64,000 bases of DNA from Bradyrhizobium betae (GTDB taxonomy: Bacteria > Pseudomonadota > Alphaproteobacteria > Rhizobiales > Xanthobacteraceae): NCBI RefSeq assembly GCF_008932115.1, contig NZ_CP044543.1:5896501-5960500 (forward strand), written 5' to 3'. The position numbers and the translations under genes are program-made. Shown here piece by piece: positions 50,553 through 60,106 of this stretch. The notes below the pieces were generated by a model. The model had not been told where the DNA came from. It did no database searches and was given only the letters and a program-made list of their open reading frames with translations. Numbering within the stretch: position 1 is the first letter of the stretch; the number at the start of each line of letters is the position of its first letter.

Positions 50553-51131
50553 TTAAAACCGCGTCACGATGTCCGAAAGGACCGGTCGCGGACGGTCCTC
50601 GCTCGGCTTGGTCGGCGTGCCGATATGGACGAGGCCGGCGAGCTTTTCGTCCGGCTTGAGGCCAAGCCCGTCCAGCACGTCGCGGTCGAACGAGAACCAG
50701 CCGGTCAGCCAGCAGGCGCCGTAGCCGAGCGCGGTCGCGGCCGTGACGATGTTCATGACGCTGGCGCCCGCCGACAATTCCTGCTCGAACGCCGGCACCT
50801 TCGGGTGCGGCCTGGTGAAGCTGACGATGCCGATCACCAGCGGGGCGTCGGTGAGGCGCTTGCGCTCGGTCTCGACGTCGGCTGCGGGCGCGCCGGGATT
50901 CTTGCGGGCAAACACCTTCGCGATCACCTCGCCGGCGCGCTGGCGGGCGTCGCCTTCGAAGATGATGAAGCGCCAGGGCGCGAGCTTGCCGTGGTCGGGC
51001 ACGCGCGCGCCGATGGTGAGGATGGTCTCGAGCTCGGCCGGGGAGGGGCCGGGTCCGGTCATCTCGCGCGGCTTGACCGAGCGGCGGGTCTTCAGGAGTT
51101 CGATGGCGTCGGGCACGGGTGTCACTCTCAT
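50553..51131 (-). CDS. Nitroreductase family protein
   Basis: A 192-residue FMN-dependent oxidoreductase of the nitroreductase fold. The N-terminal LLKTRRSVKPREMTGPGPSP binds the FMN phosphate (Arg-Arg-Ser), and GARVPDHGKLAPWRFIIFEG and ALGYGACWLTGWFSFD are family landmarks. It probably functions as a dimer and uses NAD(P)H. Substrates range from nitroaromatics to quinones. Start at the ATG at 51131; a GTG six codons upstream is possible. Confidence 0.9.
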   Translation of the reverse strand: MRVTPVPDAIELLKTRRSVKPREMTGPGPSPAELETILTIGARVPDHGKLAPWRFIIFEGDARQRAGEVIAKVFARKNPGAPAADVETERKRLTDAPLVIGIVSFTRPHPKVPAFEQELSAGASVMNIVTAATALGYGACWLTGWFSFDRDVLDGLGLKPDEKLAGLVHIGTPTKPSEDRPRPVLSDIVTRF

Positions 51132-51216
51132 GGGGTCGATTTGAGCCACGCATTAGCATGCGATCCCGCTCGCCACGAGGCCATGGAGGCCCAATTAGAC
51201 CGATTGTGATCGGTGC

Positions 51217-51588
51217 CTATTTGCGCTTCGCCGGCCCAGCGACGGCTGGCACGCCCGGCATGCAGTTGATGCTGCCGATGCCGTTCGGACCGTATTGTAC
51301 GAACCCCGTTGCCATCGTCGGCGAGTGCGGCGCCGAGATCGGCAGGTACAGGTAGCAGACGGTGCCGTCGACCGGATCGCGCAGGCGCTGGACCACCGTA
51401 TCCTGGAGCGGGCCCGCGAATTGCCGTTCCAATTGCATGCGCGGGAGCTTGGCCCATTCGCCCGATGGCTGGAACTGCTGTTGCGGTGCAGGTGCCGGCG
51501 GCTGCGGTTGTTGCGCCTGTTGCGCGACGACAGGAGGGGAGCCGAGCACGATTGCGGCCAGCACCAGGACCGGGACATGAAGCTTCAT
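51217..51588 (-). CDS. Small secreted protein downstream of the YadA-like adhesin
   Basis: A 123-residue exported protein. The signal peptide (LHVPVLVLAAIVLGSPPVVA, cleaved after AQQ-type site near residue 22) is followed by a Gln/Pro-rich linker (QQPQPPAPAPQQQFQPSG) and a 75-residue domain with two Cys (VCYLYLPISAPH and INCMPGVPAVAGP), likely disulfide-linked. It starts 16 bp after the stop of the adhesin gene on the same strand, so both are one transcript. The partner role, such as a periplasmic chaperone or a processing factor for the adhesin, is inference. No named family recognised. Confidence 0.75.
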   Translation of the reverse strand: MKLHVPVLVLAAIVLGSPPVVAQQAQQPQPPAPAPQQQFQPSGEWAKLPRMQLERQFAGPLQDTVVQRLRDPVDGTVCYLYLPISAPHSPTMATGFVQYGPNGIGSINCMPGVPAVAGPAKRK

Positions 51589-51604
51589 TTGTCACACATC
51601 AACG

Positions 51605-53887
51605 TTAGAATTCGACGGCCATGCCGGCGCGGCCGATATGCTCGCTTCCGCCGCCGTTGGAATAGCCCCCGAACACCACCGTCGGCACGGCCCAGTTCAG
51701 GCGATGCGAGATGCCGATGCCGACACCGGACTGGCCGCGATAATATCCGCTGTTGACTGCAACCGTCGTCTTGCCGGGAGCCGACGGCATCAGTGTCGGT
51801 GCAGCCGACACGGCGGCAACGATGCCACGACGCGCCTCCAGTTGGTTGGCAGCGATATCCTGTTGCAGACCGCCGATCTGCGACTGGAAGCCGGCCACGG
51901 TCGACTGCAGCTGTCCGACGTTGACGGCATCCGTGGCGTTGACGCCCGCCGCGACATTGGTGAGACGGCGCTCATTGCCGGCCGTGCCGAACGATACGGT
52001 GTTGGCGACGGTGTTGGTCGAGCCCGAGCCGATCGCCACCGAGTTGGCTGCGGTTGCCGAGGCGTTGGTCCCCAACGCGGCCGAGTTCGAGCCCGTTGCA
52101 ACCGCACCGTCGCCGAAGGCCGCGCCGCCATTGCCCGCGGAGGCCGCTGCGCCCACGGCCACCGAGCCGGTTGCCACCGCACCGGTGCCGATCGCAATCG
52201 CATTGGTGCCGGTCGAGGCGGAATTCAATCCGATCGCGATCGAGCCGGACTGGGTGGCCTGCGCGTTGCCGCCGATCGCGATCGCATCGGCGCCGGAGGC
52301 GTTGGCTGCTGCGCCAGCGCTGTTGACCCTGGTGTACTGGGTTGCGCCGGAGATGCCGGCGACCGTCGCACTCAGCGAGGCAACGGCCTGGTTCGTGGCG
52401 TAGAGCTGGCCGCCATTGACGGCGTCGGTGCTGGTCGCGTTGACGGCGCCGGCGGCAACGCCGGTGACGGTGCGGTTGCCCGACGTTCCCGACACGTCGA
52501 CCACGGAGCCATCGGTGGCGCTGCCGATGCCGATGACCTTGGTCGACGAGTTCTGCTGCACGAGGCCGATCGATCCGTTGTCGATCTGGGTTTGCAGGTT
52601 GCTGATGCTGGTCGCGGTGCTGCTCAGCGCGGCGTTTACGGCCGAGAACGCGCTGCCGACATTGCTGTAGGTGACGCCCTGGATCATGTAGCTCGGGGCG
52701 ACCATCTGTCCGCTGCCATCGAGTGTGGTGCCGAATGCGGCGGCCACCCTCTGGTTTGCCGTGTAGAGCTCGCCGCCATTGACGACATCCGTGCTGGTGG
52801 CAGAGAGCGCGCCGGCGGCAACATTGACGATCTTGCGCTCCTTGCCGACCGAACCGACCGAGATCGTGTTTGCGACATTGGCGACGGACTGCGAACCGAG
52901 CGCAACCGCGTTGGATGCGGATGTTTGCGCGCCTTCACCGATGGCGACGCCCGAAATTGCCGCTGCCGAAACATTCGTATTGAAACCAAGAGCGGTCGAG
53001 TTCGAGGCACTGGCGCGCGCGTTCCAGCCAAATGCCGATGCAGCCGTGGCACTCGCGACACTGATGTGGCCGTAGGCCGAACTGCCCTGGCCGGTTGCCG
53101 CTGCCGCGTGCCCGACGGCGGTGCTGTAGTCGCCATAGGCATGTGCCGTCTCTCCAATCGCGGTTGCGGAGAGATGGGCTTGGGCGGAGCTGCCGACTGC
53201 GACTGCGCTTGAATCGTCGGCGAGTGCAGACGATCCGAGTGCGGTGCTGTTCGCTCCGGTTGCCGCGGCGCTCGGTCCGATCGCCAGCGCGCTCTGCATC
53301 GTGGCCTGGCTCTGCCGGCCGAGCGCAATGGCGTAATCACCGCTGGCGGTCGCGGCGTAACCGGCAGCGACGGAGCCTACGCCGCTTGCCGTGCTTGACG
53401 CGCCGAAGGCCGACGATTGCGCTCCGCTCGCTATGCTCGAATTGCCGAAAGCCGAGGCCTGTTGGGCGGTTGCGCTGCTGTATGAGCCGAAGGCGGAGGT
53501 CTGCGACGCTGTCGCTTCGCTGCCGTAGCCCACCACCGTCGAATCCATTCCGCCGGCGTTGCTCGCCGCACCGACCGCGATGGCGTGGTTTTGCGACGCG
53601 TTGCTCAGGAAACCGACCGCGACACTATAGGCTCCCGCGGCATCTGCGTGATTCGCCACCGCCGTACTGTTGGGAGCCGAAGCGGATGCAGAGTTGCCGC
53701 AAGCGAATGAATCGGCGACGGGCGCGCTGCCACTCCCGGAATCGAGCTGACAGGTCTCGGCGAAGACAGATTGGGGATACACCGCGACCCCGGCCACGAT
53801 CATGACGAGACCGACGAGGGCGCCCAAAGCCCGCCGCCCGCCAGAATCGGGCGTGGTTCCCGGGTTCGTATCGAACTGACCAGACAT
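51605..53887 (-). CDS. YadA-type trimeric autotransporter adhesin
   Basis: A 760-residue type Vc autotransporter. The N-terminal region up to about 45 holds a signal peptide (ALVGLVMIVAGVAVYPQSVF). The passenger contains YadA head repeats with SxAxGxxSxA pattern (AYSVAVGFLSNAS, SAFGNSSIASGAQSS, TALGSSALADDSSAVAVGSS) in two blocks, about 60-330 and 540-680, separated by neck/stalk elements (DVVNGGELYTANQRV, DAVNGGQLYATNQAV). The neck DAVNVGQLQS and a short coiled coil (SQIGGLQQDIAANQLEARRG) precede the C-terminal anchor (about 690-760) ending MAVEF. The anchor trimerises to export the passenger. It is co-directional with the small gene downstream. Confidence 0.93.
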   Translation of the reverse strand: MSGQFDTNPGTTPDSGGRRALGALVGLVMIVAGVAVYPQSVFAETCQLDSGSGSAPVADSFACGNSASASAPNSTAVANHADAAGAYSVAVGFLSNASQNHAIAVGAASNAGGMDSTVVGYGSEATASQTSAFGSYSSATAQQASAFGNSSIASGAQSSAFGASSTASGVGSVAAGYAATASGDYAIALGRQSQATMQSALAIGPSAAATGANSTALGSSALADDSSAVAVGSSAQAHLSATAIGETAHAYGDYSTAVGHAAAATGQGSSAYGHISVASATAASAFGWNARASASNSTALGFNTNVSAAAISGVAIGEGAQTSASNAVALGSQSVANVANTISVGSVGKERKIVNVAAGALSATSTDVVNGGELYTANQRVAAAFGTTLDGSGQMVAPSYMIQGVTYSNVGSAFSAVNAALSSTATSISNLQTQIDNGSIGLVQQNSSTKVIGIGSATDGSVVDVSGTSGNRTVTGVAAGAVNATSTDAVNGGQLYATNQAVASLSATVAGISGATQYTRVNSAGAAANASGADAIAIGGNAQATQSGSIAIGLNSASTGTNAIAIGTGAVATGSVAVGAAASAGNGGAAFGDGAVATGSNSAALGTNASATAANSVAIGSGSTNTVANTVSFGTAGNERRLTNVAAGVNATDAVNVGQLQSTVAGFQSQIGGLQQDIAANQLEARRGIVAAVSAAPTLMPSAPGKTTVAVNSGYYRGQSGVGIGISHRLNWAVPTVVFGGYSNGGGSEHIGRAGMAVEF

Positions 53888-53999
53888 AGCCAAGTTTTGC
53901 GCGTTGCCCGGTACGCAGGTATCCCCAATTCATGGGGTAGTGCTCCGGCAGTCGGGCGGGTAGCGCGCGCCGAGGGAGGCAACCTCGCCCGCAAACGCA

Positions 54000-54025
54000 C
54001 AGAGCGCGCCGGCAGGCGCGCTCTG
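54000..54025 (-). terminator. Hairpin after thrS
   Basis: CAGAGCGCGCC (54000-54010) pairs with GGCGCGCTCTG (54015-54025) around GGCA. On the minus strand it lies 23 bp after the thrS stop and is followed by TGCGTTTGCGG, a modest T stretch. It could stop thrS transcripts. Confidence 0.7.
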
Positions 54026-54048
54026 TTCGTCACGCCCGAGCGTGGGGT

Positions 54049-56091
54049 CTAAGCGATGCCGCGTGCCCGCTTCACGTCGGGCGCCGTCGCTTCCTCGACC
54101 AGAGCGGCGATCGCCTCGGCGGTCGTCATCACCTTCTGGCCGTCGCTGCCGAGCCGGCGGACCGAGACCGAATGCGTCTCGGCCTCCTTCTTGCCGACCA
54201 CGAGCAGCGCCGGAATCTTGGCCAGCGAGTGCTCGCGGACCTTGTAGTTGATCTTCTCGTTGCGCAGGTCGATCTCGACCCGCAGCCCCGCGCGACGGGC
54301 CTGCTCCAGCACCTGCTTGGCGTACTCGTCGCCTTCCGAGGTGATGGTGGTGACCACCGCCTGCACCGGCGAGAGCCAGAGCGGGAAGTTGCCGGCATAG
54401 TGCTCGATCAGGATGCCGATGTAGCGCTCCATCGAGCCGCAGATCGCGCGGTGCACCATCACCGGCGGTTTCTTGCCGCCGTCATGGTCGATGTAGAACG
54501 CACCGAACCGCTCCGGCAGGTTGAAGTCGACCTGCGTGGTGCCGCACTGCCAGTCGCGGCCGATGGCGTCGCGCAGCACATATTCGAACTTCGGCCCGTA
54601 GAAGGCGCCTTCGCCCGGGTTGATCTCGGTCTTGATGTGGTTGTTCTGCGCCTGGATCTCGCGCAGCACCGTCGCCATCACCCGCTCGGCGTGATCCCAC
54701 ATCGCATCGGTGCCAACGCGTTTCTCCGGCCGGGTCGAGAGCTTCACCGTCAGGTCGCCGGTGAAGCCGAAGTCCGCATAGGTCGACAAGATCAGATCGT
54801 TGATCTTCAGGCATTCCTCGGCGAGTTGATCCTCGGTGCAGAAGATGTGGGCATCGTCCTGAGTGAAGCCGCGCACGCGCATCAATCCGTGCATGGCGCC
54901 GGAAGGCTCGTAGCGATGCACCACGCCGAACTCGGCGAGCCGCAGCGGCAGGTCGCGGTAGCTTTTCAGGCCGTGCTTGAAGATCTGGACGTGGCCCGGG
55001 CAATTCATCGGCTTCAGCGCGAACCAGCGTTTGTCCTCGGCCTCGTCGCCGGCCGACTGCGCCGCGAACATGTTCTCGCGATACCAGCCCCAATGGCCGG
55101 AGGTCTCCCACAGGGACTTGTCGAGGATCTGCGGCGCGTTGACCTCGCTGTAGTCGCCGGTCAGGCGGCGGCGCATATAGGCGATCAGCTGCTGGAAGAT
55201 CGTCCAGCCCTTGGCGTGCCAGAACACGACGCCCGGACCTTCCTCCTGGAAGTGGAAGAGGTCGAGCTCGCGCCCGAGCTTGCGATGGTCGCGCTTCTCT
55301 GCTTCCTCGATCTGCTTGAGGTAGGCGTCGAGGTCCTCCTGCTTGGCGAACGCCGTGCCGTAGATGCGGGTCAGCATCGGGTTGTTGCTGTCGCCGCGCC
55401 AATAGGCGCCGGCCACCTTCATCAGCTTGAAGGCGTTACCGACCTTGCCGGTCGAGGTCATGTGCGGGCCGCGGCACAGGTCGAACCAGTCGCCCTGGTA
55501 GTAGATCTTGATCGGCTCGCTGCCGGGAATGGCGTCGACCAGCTCGACCTTGAAGGCCTCGCCCTTGTCGCGGAACACCTGCTTGGTCTTCTCGCGATCC
55601 CAGACTTCCTTGGTGAACGGTTTGTCGCGCGCGACGATCTCGCGCATCTTCTTCTCGATCGCGGCAAAGTCTTCCGGCGTGAACGGCTCGTTGCGGAAGA
55701 AGTCGTAATAGAAGCCGTTCTCGATCACGGGACCGATGGTGACCTGCGTGCCCGGCCACAGCGTCTGCACGGCCTCCGCCAGCACGTGGGCGCAGTCGTG
55801 GCGGATCAGCTCGAGCGCGCGCGCATCGTCGCGGTTGATCAGCTCGATCTTGGCATCGGCTTCGATGGGATCGTCGAGGTCGCAGACCACGCCGTCGAGC
55901 GCCATTGCGACCGTGCGCTTGGCTAGCGACGGTGAGATGCCCTTGGCGATCTCGAGGCCGGTGGTGCTCTTGGCGTATTCGCGCCGGGCGCCGTCGGGGA
56001 AGGTGAGGGTGATTTTTTCCGGCGGGGTCACGGGTCTCAAATTGCTGAGGCTGTACTGGAAGCCGGACTCGGATTTGGGCTGGTCGGTCAT
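54049..56091 (-). CDS. thrS: Threonyl-tRNA synthetase
   Basis: A 680-residue class II synthetase that charges tRNA-Thr. The order is: TGS domain (about 30-90, [13 protein letters not shown]), editing domain (about 90-290, with [16 protein letters not shown] and the zinc-like HSxH-type site), catalytic domain (about 300-580, motif 2 [20 protein letters not shown], motif 3 [20 protein letters not shown]) and an anticodon-binding domain (about 580-670). The zinc-binding CPGH is seen (NCPGHVQIF). Length and content are usual. AGGAG upstream fixes the ATG at 56091. An essential, single-copy gene. The next gene (56277) is divergent. Confidence 0.98.
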   Translation of the reverse strand: MTDQPKSESGFQYSLSNLRPVTPPEKITLTFPDGARREYAKSTTGLEIAKGISPSLAKRTVAMALDGVVCDLDDPIEADAKIELINRDDARALELIRHDCAHVLAEAVQTLWPGTQVTIGPVIENGFYYDFFRNEPFTPEDFAAIEKKMREIVARDKPFTKEVWDREKTKQVFRDKGEAFKVELVDAIPGSEPIKIYYQGDWFDLCRGPHMTSTGKVGNAFKLMKVAGAYWRGDSNNPMLTRIYGTAFAKQEDLDAYLKQIEEAEKRDHRKLGRELDLFHFQEEGPGVVFWHAKGWTIFQQLIAYMRRRLTGDYSEVNAPQILDKSLWETSGHWGWYRENMFAAQSAGDEAEDKRWFALKPMNCPGHVQIFKHGLKSYRDLPLRLAEFGVVHRYEPSGAMHGLMRVRGFTQDDAHIFCTEDQLAEECLKINDLILSTYADFGFTGDLTVKLSTRPEKRVGTDAMWDHAERVMATVLREIQAQNNHIKTEINPGEGAFYGPKFEYVLRDAIGRDWQCGTTQVDFNLPERFGAFYIDHDGGKKPPVMVHRAICGSMERYIGILIEHYAGNFPLWLSPVQAVVTTITSEGDEYAKQVLEQARRAGLRVEIDLRNEKINYKVREHSLAKIPALLVVGKKEAETHSVSVRRLGSDGQKVMTTAEAIAALVEEATAPDVKRARGIA

Positions 56092-56276
56092 TGCTTTTCT
56101 CCTGAGGCTCACTCCTGCGAACGAGCGCAGGTAAGCGGGAACGAGCGATATATCAGGCGATTCGGCCTGTGCAATCCGGCATTTCCAAGAAAGTGGAGCG
56201 TAAAGGCCGGACCATGCACCAACTATTTCGCGCGGTGCCCTTTAACTGGTCACGGGCCTGCTCTACATGCACCTGC

Positions 56277-57449
56277 ATGGAAAATTCGCCTGCCGCGGCC
56301 CGTTTCACGCCGACCGCCCTGATGCTTGGCAATCTCGTCACAGGCTGCTCGGTGCTTGCGCCGGCGGGGATGCTGCCGGAATTGTCGGCCGGGCTCGGCA
56401 TCAGCATCCATGCGGCGGGGCTCCTGATCACCTTCGGCGCCATCACGCTGTGCATCGGCTCGCCGCTCACGGCCTGGCTCACCAGCCGCATCGAACGGCG
56501 GACGCTGCTCGCTACCACGCTCGCGGTGCTCGCCATCGGCAACCTCGCCTCGGCATTTGCGCCCGACTACGGAAGCCTCCTTGTCATCCGCCTGGTGATG
56601 CTCGCGGTCGGCGCGCTCTACACGCCGCAGGCGGCCGGCACGGCGGCGCTGATCGTGCCGGTGGAGCGGCGGGGGAGCACGATCGCCTACATCTTCCTCG
56701 GCTGGTCGTTAGCTGCCGCCGTCGGCCTGCCGCTGATCACCTTCGTCGCCAGCCGCTATGGCTGGCGCGCGGCCCATTGTGGGATCGGCGCGCTCGGCTG
56801 CGTCAGCTTCCTGCTATTGCTGCTGCGCCTGCCGGCCGGCTTGAAGGGCACGCCGGTGGATCTGAAGACATGGAGCGCGGTCTGCCGCAGCAGGACGATC
56901 CTGCTGCTGCTTGCGATCACGACGCTGCAGATGTCCGGGCAGTTCGTGGTGTTTACCTTCATGGGCCCGCTGCTCAAGAAGCTCACCGATGCCGGCCCTG
57001 ATGCGATCGGCATGGTGTTCGGCATCTACGGCGTCTGCGGCTTCCTCGGCGTCGTCATCGCGACCCGCATCGTCGACACCTGGGGGCCGTATCGGACCTC
57101 GCTGCTGTTCACCTGCCTGCTGCTTGCAGGCATCACGGGCTGGGCGCTCGGCGCAGGCACGCTGCTGTTGATGGCAGTCGCGGTCGCCATCTGGGGCCTC
57201 GGCTTTGCCTCGACCAATTCGATGCAGCAGGTGCGGCTGGTCGCGGCCGCGCCGCCGCTTGCATCGGCGACCGTCGCGCTCAACACCTCCGTGCTCTATA
57301 TCGGCCAGGCCGTCGGCTCCGCCATCGGTGGGCTGTTGTTCGCCCGCGATCTGCTGCATCCGCTCGGCTTTGTCGCGGCCGGCTTCGTCGTGCTGGCGCT
57401 GGTCCTGGTGATGCTGACCCGGCCGCGGCGGGCTGCCGCGACGGCGTGA
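56277..57449 (+). CDS. MFS transporter (DHA1/arabinose efflux-like)
   Basis: A 390-residue major facilitator starting MENSPAAARFTPTALMLGN. Twelve hydrophobic helices are visible; LTAWLTSRIERRTLLATTL is the loop 2-3 signature, and LLKKLTDAGPDAIGMVFGIY and VVIATRIVDTWGPYRTSLL mark the second half. It resembles AraJ/YdhP-type drug or sugar efflux proteins; the substrate is not readable. The ATG at 56277 is preferred because the 36 codons upstream are Cys-rich and unlike the family. Confidence 0.9.
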   Translation: MENSPAAARFTPTALMLGNLVTGCSVLAPAGMLPELSAGLGISIHAAGLLITFGAITLCIGSPLTAWLTSRIERRTLLATTLAVLAIGNLASAFAPDYGSLLVIRLVMLAVGALYTPQAAGTAALIVPVERRGSTIAYIFLGWSLAAAVGLPLITFVASRYGWRAAHCGIGALGCVSFLLLLLRLPAGLKGTPVDLKTWSAVCRSRTILLLLAITTLQMSGQFVVFTFMGPLLKKLTDAGPDAIGMVFGIYGVCGFLGVVIATRIVDTWGPYRTSLLFTCLLLAGITGWALGAGTLLLMAVAVAIWGLGFASTNSMQQVRLVAAAPPLASATVALNTSVLYIGQAVGSAIGGLLFARDLLHPLGFVAAGFVVLALVLVMLTRPRRAAATA

Positions 57450-57540
57450 ACTGCGCGTTTCCCCGTGCGCAAGGCGCTTGGCAAATGGCGCGTCAGAGCG
57501 CTAGAAGGCGAGGCATGGGGACCAAAGAGAGTTGACTGAG

Positions 57541-57927
57541 ATGAGGATGATTCTGGCGGTTGCCGCGGTGCTCTATTCGGCCTCCGCGTTCGCGCAAACC
57601 GACAAACCACCGATGGTCGGGGACAAGCCGCTGGTGCAGGTCAAGCCCAAGGGGGCTAAGGCCGGGACCAAGGCGGCGGCCACGGCAACTCCGGCGCCGA
57701 AGGGCAAGCCGCAATCGATCGCGGCGCGGCTCCAGGCCTGCCTCGAACTCGATGACGGCACCAAGGACCGGCTCAACTGCTACGACGCGATCATCCCGCC
57801 GGCACCGAAGCCGAAGCCGGCGAAGGCCAAGGGCTACGCCGACTGCCGCTTCTTCAAGGAAGAGGACGAGCGGCTGGCCTGCTTCAATGGCTTTGCCGAG
57901 AGCATTCCGAAGCTGCCCAAGACCTGA
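57541..57927 (+). CDS. Small exported protein with two Cys-containing repeats
   Basis: A 128-residue protein. The signal peptide (MILAVAAVLYSASAFA) is followed by a Lys/Ala/Pro-rich linker, and then two related motifs: CLELDDGTKDRLNCYDAI (about 80-97) and CRFFKEEDERLACFNGFA (about 106-123), each with a Cys pair and RLxC(Y/F). This pattern recalls proteins with type VI secretion-associated or DUF-like CxxD..RLxCYD motifs, but no secretion system is here. A 17-bp perfect tandem duplication covers the stop codon (57910-57943). Confidence 0.72.
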   Translation: MRMILAVAAVLYSASAFAQTDKPPMVGDKPLVQVKPKGAKAGTKAAATATPAPKGKPQSIAARLQACLELDDGTKDRLNCYDAIIPPAPKPKPAKAKGYADCRFFKEEDERLACFNGFAESIPKLPKT

Positions 57928-57943
57928 AGCTGCCCAAGACCTG
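57910..57943 (+). repeat. 17-bp perfect tandem duplication at the gene's stop codon
   Basis: AAGCTGCCCAAGACCTG (57910-57926) is repeated exactly at 57927-57943. The stop TGA (57925-57927) spans the junction. Because the same TGA would arise in a single-copy version (CCTG followed by ACG), the protein is unaffected. It is probably a replication slippage product. Confidence 0.85.
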
Positions 57944-57961
57944 ACGTTTGAAGCCGGACGG

Positions 57962-58288
57962 TTAGTCGCTGATCCGGCTCAGCACGGCCCTGAAGGCTAC
58001 GCCTGGCACTTGCAGTGCGGTGCCTTCGAATTCCGCCGCGTCGCCGTCTTCGCGGCCGGCAAGCGTCAATGTGATCCTGTCGTGCCCGAACAGCGCCTTG
58101 AAGGACGGATCGTCGTTGTAGCGCTCGGTCGAGATCCTGACCTTGATGCTATCGCCTTTGCCCGTGTAGGTGCCGATGAACGCGAAAGCTGAATTGCCGC
58201 CGCGCATCTTGCCGTCCGTGACATAAACGACGCCACAGCCGGTTCCATGAACCGTGTGGAAGTCGACCTTGTACAGCCCCTGGCGCAC
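57962..58288 (-). CDS. GrlR-like regulatory protein
   Basis: A 108-residue beta-rich protein starting at GTG (VRQGLYKVDFHTVHGTGCGV). It matches the GrlR family, named for the negative regulator of the LEE type III secretion locus in E. coli; rhizobial members are widespread and probably lipid- or ligand-binding. FAFIGTYTGKGDSIKVRIS and DGKMRGGNSAFAFIG are family landmarks. No type III genes or GrlA partner are in the window, so the name describes fold only. GAGGA lies nine bases upstream of the GTG. Confidence 0.85.
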   Translation of the reverse strand: MRQGLYKVDFHTVHGTGCGVVYVTDGKMRGGNSAFAFIGTYTGKGDSIKVRISTERYNDDPSFKALFGHDRITLTLAGREDGDAAEFEGTALQVPGVAFRAVLSRISD

Positions 58289-58457
58289 TCGCTGTCCTCA
58301 CGGAATCCCAATTGCAACTCGGCGGCAAAATATGAGAGTTGCCAGCGGAAACAATCCGGTGGCTCCCGGGGATGTCGGCCATCAACATCACATTTTGATC
58401 AACGCATGAGATAATTGCAGGCAACGCGGTCAAATGCCGACTGGCGCAATATCGGGC

Positions 58458-59780
58458 CTAGCGGCTCGATGCCGCGGCCACGCGCGTCAGCGCCAGCGCA
58501 GGCGTTGCCGACATCTTCACCAGCACGTCCTTGAGCGGATACTGCGTCCATGCGCGGTTGACGTAGTCACGATGGGTGATGCCGTCGCCGGTTTCGACGA
58601 ACACCACGCTGCCGGGACGCAAGGGCCCGTCCATGTCTTCGGAGACGCTGATGCCCTTTTGCCTGAGCGTGCTCATCAGCTCGCGGTCGCGCCGCGCGGT
58701 GTAGCGGGTGTAGGAGCTGACGAAGAAGCTGGAGCGGTGGCTCTCGATCCAGGAGGCGAACTTGTCCATTTCGCCATAGACGGCGTCGAGCAGCACGACT
58801 CCGCGGACGCGGTCGCTGATGCCGCCGACTTCGAGGCTCCAGGCGGTCGGGAGGAAGCCGCCGCTATAGCCGACGATCACGATCGGCATGTTGGCGAAGG
58901 CGCGTGCGCTGTTGGGATCGCCGGTGGCGCGGGCGAGGTGGTCGGCCGACTCCGCCATGAAGCGCTTGAAGCCGCCGGGCTGCCAGAATTTTCCGGCGCT
59001 GGAATCGGCGGCATCGACCGCCATCTGCGGCGCCAGCAGGACGGCGTTGGCGCCGGAATCGGTGATCTGCTGCGGCACCAATTGCCGGTCGCGCACATCA
59101 CGCTCGAGCGTTGCGCCATTGCCGTGGAAGAACACCACGATCACGCCCGGCTTGCGCACGTCGAAATGCTCGGGCACGTGCATCAGCACGCGGCTGTCGC
59201 TGTAGGTCTCGTCCTGCCAGTAGACCCGGCCGGAGTAGCTGCGGTGGCCGCGGCGGTCGCCCTTGGCGATGTTGAGGAAAGGCGCCTCGGAGGCGGGGTT
59301 GTTGCCGAAATAGGGGAAGGCAGATGACTTCATGCTGACTAGAGCTGTCAGATCCTCGCGGGGCGGACGCTGGTAGGGCACCTGCGGCGCGAGCGAAGCG
59401 ACCTTGTAGGGCGCCTGCTCCGGCTGTTGTTGCACGGCGCGCTTCGGCGAGAAGTCCGACATCTGTCGTTGCAGGAAACCCTCGCTCGCCGACGGGAAGC
59501 GTTCCCTGAACTGCGGGGCGGGGAAGCGATCCTCGAACGTGTCGCTGCTTGCGACTTGCTGCCTGGTGGCTTGTGGGTTGGTTTTGGCGACCACCTGGAC
59601 ATTGGCCTGCGAGTTCGCCGCGAGCGCCGCCGGATCGGGCGCCTTGCCGCATTGAGCCAGTGTCAGCGACAGTGGCACCAAGGCTGAGATCAGGCCGATC
59701 CGGAGCGCACGACCGCGCGCATCGGACAGCGTCCGATCCGCACGAATGTCAGCTCTCAATTTCGGAACGGCCCCGACCAT
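58458..59780 (-). CDS. Exported alpha/beta hydrolase-like protein
   Basis: A 440-residue protein. An N-terminal hydrophobic helix with LTLAQCGK (a possible lipobox, about residue 44) is followed by a Pro/Gln-rich region (about 100-145) and an alpha/beta hydrolase domain from about 190. HGNG (VVFFHGNGATLER) is the oxyanion loop, IVIVGYSGGFLPTAWS the nucleophile elbow (GYSGG, Ser about 305), VLLDAVYGE the acid strand, and VETGDGITHRDYVNRAW holds a candidate His. Likely a periplasmic esterase or peptidase-like enzyme. The ATG at 59780 (MVGAVPKLRA) was chosen over a GTG seven codons earlier. Confidence 0.82.
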   Translation of the reverse strand: MVGAVPKLRADIRADRTLSDARGRALRIGLISALVPLSLTLAQCGKAPDPAALAANSQANVQVVAKTNPQATRQQVASSDTFEDRFPAPQFRERFPSASEGFLQRQMSDFSPKRAVQQQPEQAPYKVASLAPQVPYQRPPREDLTALVSMKSSAFPYFGNNPASEAPFLNIAKGDRRGHRSYSGRVYWQDETYSDSRVLMHVPEHFDVRKPGVIVVFFHGNGATLERDVRDRQLVPQQITDSGANAVLLAPQMAVDAADSSAGKFWQPGGFKRFMAESADHLARATGDPNSARAFANMPIVIVGYSGGFLPTAWSLEVGGISDRVRGVVLLDAVYGEMDKFASWIESHRSSFFVSSYTRYTARRDRELMSTLRQKGISVSEDMDGPLRPGSVVFVETGDGITHRDYVNRAWTQYPLKDVLVKMSATPALALTRVAAASSR

Positions 59781-60106
59781 CCACCCATGACCCCAAGTCA
59801 CGATCCACGTCCATCGGCATGATCAAGACAATTGAGCCGACCGGCGTTTAGGCGACGTTAAGTGTCCGGAGAAACTTCCCCACATCCGGAACGCTCAAAA
59901 GGACCATGCAATCGTGTCGTGATTGTGGGGGAAGGGGACGGCATTCTCCTGTGCCTTGGCTGGTTTGTTGCCCGGGACCGTGCGTAGATGGTGCTTTGAT
60001 ACCTATTTCGGCCGCCTCATTTAACTCGTGTTAACCCTGCTTGAATTGACTGGACCAAACTGCACGATGCTCCCACGAGGCGTAACGCCTGAGGTTGAGG
60101 ACCCCG
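59781..60106. other. Gene-free region between divergent genes
   Basis: About 325 bp. It holds no supported gene. Two dyads are seen around 59860-59893 (TGTCCGGAGAAACTTCCCC...CATCCGGAACG). The AT-rich segment TTTAACTCGTGTTAACCC (60019-60036) could be the permease promoter. Confidence 0.4.

Noticed and set aside
51605..53887. Regular repeats that looked like a CRISPR array
   Set aside because: They are in-frame coding repeats (Ala-Ser-Gly units) of the YadA passenger, not equal direct repeats with unique spacers.
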